A DNA stretch of 64,000 nucleotides, taken from positions 1,278,856 to 1,342,855 of the forward strand of contig NW_006494865.1 of assembly GCF_000471905.2 (NCBI RefSeq), read 5' to 3'. The position numbers were made by a program, and so were the translations under genes. The notes beneath the pieces are model-generated. The model made no database searches. It saw only the letters and a program-made list of their open reading frames with translations, and had not been told where the DNA came from. Numbering within the stretch: position 1 is the first letter of the stretch; each line of letters starts with the position of its first letter. This document shows, in pieces, positions 58,650-64,000 of this stretch. The stretch is from Amborella trichopoda (lineage: Eukaryota > Streptophyta > Magnoliopsida > Amborellales > Amborellaceae).

Positions 58650-59371
58650 CGGCCACAGGAACGGTCTTTTGTTATCATAGATCGTATGTCGTTTCCCATC
58701 TGGACTATACTTGAAGCACAGATGCAATGTTGATGGGACTACCCCCTAGGCATAGATCCATGGTCGATCAAGGAGAATATTGTAGGAAGTGTCGGTGTAA
58801 ATTACATGAAACTGAGTGTAATCGTTCAGCTCATCGATATTAAAACAAAAGTGTCCCGTGTCAGCTAGCTTCTCTCCTGATTGGTCGGGGTAAGATCGTT
58901 AGACCCCAATCCTAATCTAGTAAGAATCCTCCTTGGAATACGGTTGACTGTCGACCCTCCATCCAGCATAATTCGGTTGATGTGGCATGCATGTAATTGA
59001 CTGGTAACAAAGAGAGGGCGATTATGAAACTTTTCCCCTAGCTGCAGATCATCCTACGAAAAGGTGATTGGCATGCATCCATCTAAAATAGCTGGGTCGA
59101 CCTCAATAGGTTCCACTTCGATTTCGTGTACTTCTGGGTTAGATAGAGCTTGAACCAAAGCCATCCGGTAATCCTCCGAGAGCATGAGGGTGTTGTAGAC
59201 ACTGAGAAGAGCCAGAAGTTTTTGTAAGTGCCCTATCACATCATACATCACCTTTTCTTGATCAAGGGCTTGTGTTCCTGGTTCTGCCACTGATTTGAGT
59301 GGTATGTTGGGTTGAGGAGCAGGTTTGGGTAGAAATGGTTTATTTTGGCCGGCTGGTTGACTTGATTGCAC
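58650..59371 (-). pseudogene. pro: Aspartic protease region, element 3
   Basis: VMYDVIGHLQKLLALLSVYNTL, then INRIMLDGGSTVNRIPRRIL (about 58980-58925) with the D-G-G-S active-site form. Further on, YNILLDRPWIY near 58770 is the conserved motif after protease in Tat-type elements. Stops at about 59054 and 58735. Confidence 0.75.
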
Positions 59372-61182
59372 AACAGGCTTGGTTTGAGTGATGGAAGTTT
59401 GAGGTTTTGGAAGAGACTGGGTGCATGGGATAAAAGACGTCCCAAGAAATAGGAGAATAGGTGAATTATTTAAGGTATTGATATTAGGAAGGAGCCCAAG
59501 AAGCTATAAGATAGGAAGACTAGTCGTTAGATTAAGTGGTAGTGGCAGACTGGGGAACTTTAAGGTGCCGGACTTCTACGGTGGATGTTGTAGCATCCTC
59601 CCCGATCAGAGATTTATCTGTCCCGTGGTGGGTATTGCTCCTAAAATTTTCACCATTTCACAAATTCCCTGAGAATAGGAGCTTCGCCTATTTGATTCTC
59701 TCAATCTCTGCTCAAAGTCAGGCTCAGGTGGCCACCGGGGTTTCTTTGGCTTCGACTTTTTGTGCTTCTTTAAAGAAGGAGGCTCTACCCTGGCTTTAGC
59801 TGCCAGGGCATCAACAACTATTTGGAATCCTGCTACCTGTGTCAAGGTCTTTCTCAATCGCTTCCGCTGCATCCTACTTATGTTGGATCCTGAAAGTTCT
59901 CAGTCTAGAGCCTCAAAGTCGGGACATATCAAGATTGTACCGGCAGAAGAGACGGAAGGGGGAGATTGAGAAGCCGGAGAAGGGCTAGAATGTGGGGTAC
60001 TTCTAAGGTCGTTCCCCTCATTAGACCAATCTGGGCAGCATTTTACGTCACCAGGGTTGGACGGGTGCAGGGGGTCTTTTAGCTCTTTCCCTTGCTTAGA
60101 CCATTAGGAAGTGCTTTTAACGTCGTCACCCTCATCGGACGTATGTTGAGTGGAAGATGGCATGGGGACGTCTTCTTAACAGGACAAAGAAGGAAGATAG
60201 GTCGTGTCAAAAATGAAGTCTTGTAAAGTTGGCAGTGGAGGAAGGGGACTGAGAAAATCTTGCTCAACTGTGGATTGAGCGGCCTTGTTTCTTTGGTGAG
60301 TAGGTCTTGGTGCTTGTCTTTTTCTGGTTTTCTAAGGTGATGTTTGATTCATCTCACTGGGCTGGCAAACAGGCCTAGCTTGACGAACTGCTTCTCGCGT
60401 TAAAGACTTGAGTCTGCTTTGGCCATGGTAGACTATTCATGGATGGGGAATCGAGGGTTCCCCAGAGTCTAAGTTATTTATAAGAAGGTCCTGCTTTGGG
60501 AGATCTCCTTGCCTTGATGGAGAAGTTACTTGGGGGTCACTTACAGGGAGATTGTAGAACTCCTAACACTCTCCCATTTTCTTTGTTAATGTACCAAGGA
60601 AACCTGTGCATTCTGATAGGTAATGACCTCATACCTGATGGTATGAGAACCAATGATCTTTTGTACCCTTAGAAAGGCGACGAGGTTGCCTTACTTGCTT
60701 CAGTGTGAATATGCCTTCCTAAAGCATTATAATGAAGAAGGCGTAAAGGATACTGGGCATTTCGTCTTCCTCTTGGATGGTTATGACATGACGCCTCAGC
60801 CGCCCCGAAGGCTCTCTTTAAGTCTTCAAGCTTTATCTGACCCTTCAAAATCAGGGCGTCCTGATTCTGGAAGCTGCCGACAGAAAGGAGTAATCAGTGC
60901 GATAGTCATGGTCATCTGTTGGATGATTGACCCTCTGATCATAGGCACAATAATTCGCTTGAGTGTCAAGGCCAGGATGCTCAGGGAATTTGGTTTTTGC
61001 AAGTTGGATCATATTCTTTTCCAATTATAACTGGAATAACGCAAGGACTCATACCTTCTCAAAGGGGTAGACCTTGTTCTTATGCCTAGTGAAATAATCA
61101 CCGTGATCAAGGTCGGCTGGTGGGGGAACCTGATTGTACAATTGTTGTTGCTTGTTAGCCTAGGTTGCTACCTTTGCTGTGA

Positions 61183-61551
61183 TTACCCTTTAGAGAGATT
61201 CAAAGTTTGGGAGGGAGCCTTCTTTGAAACAGTGACCATGACTATCGCACTGATTACTCCTTTCTGTCGGCAGCCTCGTGTGTTATTCCGAGAGTTACCA
61301 TTACGCCGGTTGTTTGCTGAACTTGTTGATGGTTGTCGTGTCACACAATGGTGATGTGATAGACTTTCTATGCGGACTGATTTAGTGATCAGCTCTGACA
61401 TGGAGGTCAGATTAGAGGCCTCAACATGTAGAGCGATCTCAGGTCGCATGTTCTGCAAACAAGTTTGGACTGCTTCCTTCTCAGGCATAGGATTACGATG
61501 GCGAGAAGCCAAGTTTCTCCATCTCGATGTAAACTGATCTACGGGCAACAA
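61183..61551 (-). pseudogene. gag: Gag core domain, element 3
   Basis: DQFTSRWRNLASR and EKEAVQTCLQNMRPEIALHV are typical of the C-terminal part of Retrotrans_gag in plant Tat elements (F-x-x-RWR-N-L, then V-x-x-C-L-x-N/G-M). Best-preserved gag core of the family in this window. Confidence 0.82.
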
Positions 61552-63038
61552 AGGGCTTTCGAACTTGACGGTTTTACGTGGTAGGGGACTAGCATGCCTT
61601 GACTGAACTCGACTCTTATAAGTTGATCATGTATGGAACGGTTCTCAACAGTCTTGGGACCGTCGCTGCTGAGCGGCTGGGTCTTTTTCAACAACAGTAA
61701 CCATAGTACAAGGCTCATGGAGCTCTTCTTCAGGCTTCATCGTTTGAAGGGGGTAGAAGGGAATCAAGTGAAGATGGTCGTCAGAATTGGTCATTTTGAC
61801 TACCTTGGTAACCTTCCTAGTCAAGATTTGCAAACCTCTATCGTGTTTAGCCTTAAGGTTTCTATAGACCTCGGGTCAAAACTTTGACCTAGGTTGCGAC
61901 TGGTCAGCTCTTCTTGCGCATGAGAGAGCTATCTCCATCAGGTGCGGTAATGGATGAGGGCTGGGGAGGATGAAGGACTCAATCTTCCATAGGTTGATGC
62001 CCCGAGGTCTCTTGTGGCCTTGAGAGACACAACCAAAGTGATGGGACTGGTTCAGGATGATACTCTTAGGGAAAACCTTAGAGTACCAAGGCTGAAGGGG
62101 ATTGCTTGATGAAGAAGGAGTGGGCCAGAGCAGAGTTGACTCATAAGGAGACCTTAGTCGAGGGTGAGAGGGCCTCTGTGATGGCGACGCGTGTGCGCCC
62201 CTTGAAGAAGGGTCACAGGTGACCTGGGGGTCAACCCGAGCTCGAGCAAGTGGTCTGGCAAGTGTCTGCAAGAGAACAGGTGTACGCCTGTCCCTTACAT
62301 GGTGCGCTTCTGTGTGCAGAGTAAGAGGACGAGAAGGTTGTATCTTGTGTACTCTGGTTGGTGTGGCAATGGCGTTGCCTCAAACAGTGACATGCATATG
62401 AGTAGTGTGTGCAGGATCTGGCCTTAAAAGGTTCGATCTTGGGTACGAACTCGAGGTGATCAAAGGGTTGCCCCATGGTATGGCTAGAGTGGGTAACCCA
62501 CGAGCCTTATGGTGTGTTTGAGTGATGGAGACCGTGGGGTTTCTACCTCGACATGATGAGCCTCTAGGGATAGAGACCAATGGTGCAGAAATGTGGGGTG
62601 TAGCACTATGGTGATCCACAGAAGCAACGGCAACTTGTCTGCCTTTTGATGAAAGGGACTAGGTAGCCTTTCGGTGTACCTTAGGAGCACGACTAGCAAG
62701 TGACTTGCCGATGGCTAGGTGCATGTTGTGTGGGGCAATATAAGTGCTACGGATGCAACGTGCCTTGGTGGAGTTTCCACCAGAGCGAGGAGATGGGGAG
62801 CGAGGAATTTTTACGTCCTGCCTCACACCTGTCCAAGTTAAGACCTGAGAGCTAGACAAGGGGTCTTTGCTCAAGAGGATGGTTGGAAACGAACTTGAAG
62901 GAGCTTTTTCCCTAGGGATGCTCTGGAATAAATGGGTTACAAAACCCGCAAGCCATAATAAAATGTGAAACGATAAAGAAAGCAGATAATAAAAGAAGAA
63001 ATAGCTAAACAAGGACGATCTGACTTAGGGGTAGTAAA

Positions 63039-63056
63039 TTCCCAGTGGAGTCGCTA
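63039..63056 (-). other. Primer-binding site of element 3
   Basis: The minus strand reads TAGCGACTCCACTGGGAA, two changes from the element 1 site, 3 bp inside the LTR start at 63060. Confidence 0.8.
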
Positions 63057-63059
63057 AGC

Positions 63060-63107
63060 TGGTTAGGTGCCTCGATCACCCCCTCCAGATCCTTTTAGGG
63101 ATCGAGC
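63060..63107 (-). mobile_element. 48-bp stub of the 5' LTR of element 3
   Basis: TGGTTAGGTGCCTCGATC through 'atccttttagggatcgag' matches 51402-51450. Similarity stops at about 63107, where a different element begins. Confidence 0.75.
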
Positions 63108-64000
63108 CTCAGATCTGAATTTGATTCGTCCGACTTTCTCTACTACATTAATTTTATCAGTTTAAGGTTTCAAAATCTGAGGTATATTCATCAAAAGATC
63201 TGTTCAATTTTCATCGTAAACAGTTTAGTGCCCACCGTGGGGCATTTCAAGCTTGATCCAGGTGTCAAAACATGAGTTTTAGATACTATTTTTCATTATT
63301 TCAATCCAAACAGGGTCCCAAACTCGGCTGCTATTAGGACCCAGGGTTTTGACACCCCAAACCCTGTCTGGTCTGGGCGACACCAGTAGTGTCGCTTAGC
63401 CTGTGAGGAGACAACACTAGTGCCACCCGGGAGACACCACAAGTGCCGCCCTAATCCAAACATCTCAAAACGTTCTGATACTTTGCATTCTTTTTCCAGG
63501 GACTCTCTTGTGACTGTTCGAAAAATTTCAGATCAAAATAAATTTTTTAAAAATAAAAAAAAAATATTTTTCCTAATACTAGTGTGCTCTATCTGTGCTT
63601 TTTTGTTTTACTTTAATTTATTTCATTAGAAATATTATTTTCCATGATTTTTCAAGTTTATTGTAACCTTATTTCATCAAATTTAAAAATTAAAAGTAAA
63701 AAAAAAATAATAATAGTTTTTTTGGGCAACACTAGTAGTGTCGCCTAGACTGTAAGGGAGACACCACAAGTGTCGCCTAGTTGTAGTTGTCCCAGAAATT
63801 TCCTAGGACCCCACAAACCTCTTTTAGACGTTGTTTCCTTCTTGTTCACCAATTTTTTACTTAAAATGAAATTTTAAAAAAATTAAGAAAATATTTTGCC
63901 TCAGATAAATCTGCTCTATTCCTGAATTTTGATTTTATTTTAGTTTGTTAATTTTGATTGACATCATGTTGTCCCTTATTTCACCATGCTTAGTTCAACT
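63108..64000 (+). mobile_element. Start of a further plus-strand LTR element (element 5, partial)
   Basis: About 115 bp of AT-rich LTR-like sequence ends '...cgtaaaca' at 63222. A PBS-type site TAGTGCCCACCGTGGGGC (63226-63243) follows; plant Tat-type elements commonly have TGGCGCCCACCGTGGGGC. Beyond lies a noncoding leader with tandem repeats. The element continues outside the window. Only a short LTR part is visible, so its left limit is uncertain. Confidence 0.55.
63370..63995. repeat. About 345-bp tandem repeat with GCGACAC...GTGTCGC hairpins
   Basis: Two units (from about 63375 and 63723) share 'ggc(g/a)acac(c/t)agtagtgtcgc', 'gagacaccacaagtg(c/t)cgcc' and an A/T-rich half with 'tctgctctat'-like sequence. 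The motif at 63377-63395 is a perfect 7-bp inverted repeat with a 5-nt loop. Confidence 0.7.

Larger units (their letters stand above)
57751..62820 (-). pseudogene. gag-pro: Gag-protease polyprotein remnant, element 3 (no RT/integrase)
   Basis: Order from right: Pro/His/Ser-rich N-terminal region (62699-61876), FYPLQTMKPEEELHEPC (61780), gag core (61551-61183), linker with TQVAGFQIVVDALAAKARVEP (59872-59606) and protease (59371-58650). A Ser/acidic segment with ITYMPNQQKVLHIP (58656-58075) leads to the terminal segment QAHQIMRKMNYEPFANQ...RQGLGY, a degenerate G-patch, with stop at 57751. The frame then closes and the PMD 3' UTR follows. Several stops, but the longest continuous domain order of the three copies. 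Confidence 0.82.
51402..63107 (-). mobile_element. Element 3: PMD-carrying gypsy element with internal deletion
   Basis: Same plan as elements 1 and 2: 3' LTR at left, PMD on the plus strand, gag-protease on the minus strand, PBS and 5' LTR at right. A deletion fused the LTR (53543) to sequence just upstream of PMD, removing the U3 half, polypurine tract, long repeat arrays and PMD promoter. The 5' LTR is cut after about 48 bp. No RT or integrase. Confidence 0.85.

Noticed and set aside
63370..63800. CRISPR-like array of short palindromic repeats
   Set aside because: Eukaryotic LTR-element leader; spacing is irregular, no unique spacers of constant size, no cas genes.

Overview
This window is repeat-dense flowering-plant nuclear DNA, almost entirely nested, decayed LTR retrotransposons. 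The organism is inferred from plant-type Ty3/gypsy gag and protease remnants, Tat/Ogre-type and Met-type primer-binding sites (PBS), and repeated copies of the plant mobile domain (PMD, aminotransferase-like) protein, a plant-specific family. I found no rRNA, tRNA, CRISPR, operon or intact host gene. Every coding region carries stops or frameshifts, so most are entered as pseudogenes. The species cannot be read from the sequence.

Layout. 1-6530: rearranged LTR plus the repeat-filled 3' internal part of one element ('A'), with part of the LTR inverted. 6534-11119: a different gypsy element on the minus strand (element 4): gag with two CCHC knuckles, an unrecognised downstream reading frame where protease/RT would be expected, a tRNA-Met-like PBS, and a 2.3 kb LTR with internal tandem duplications. 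11120-46776: two nested elements of one large family. Element 2 (minus strand) has its 3' LTR split by element 1 (11345-28033). Element 1 has both LTRs, a PBS and a degenerate 5-bp target duplication. 47.4-49.0 kb: a fourth, more diverged PMD pseudogene on the minus strand with a TATA box, G-box and possible small intron. 50.6-51.4 kb: a plus-strand LTR end with a PBS-like site. 51402-63107: element 3 of the same family, shortened by a deletion. 63108-64000: start of another plus-strand element with hairpin-bearing tandem repeats.

How the parts fit. The three elements share one unusual plan. Read on the minus strand it is: 5' LTR (TG...CA), PBS TGGCGACTCCACTGGGGA, gag, protease, degenerate G-patch, stop. 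A complete gene cassette then lies on the opposite strand: a PMD protein with its own TATA box about 1 kb upstream and an AATAAA signal downstream, converging on the gag-protease stop. Arrays of short tandem repeats follow, then the polypurine tract and 3' LTR. I saw no reverse transcriptase, RNase H or integrase in any copy; the PMD cassette sits where they should begin. This suggests a large non-autonomous Tat/Ogre-like family that keeps gag and protease, depends on a partner for reverse transcription, and carries a host-type gene in antisense. That family organisation is the main observation of the window.
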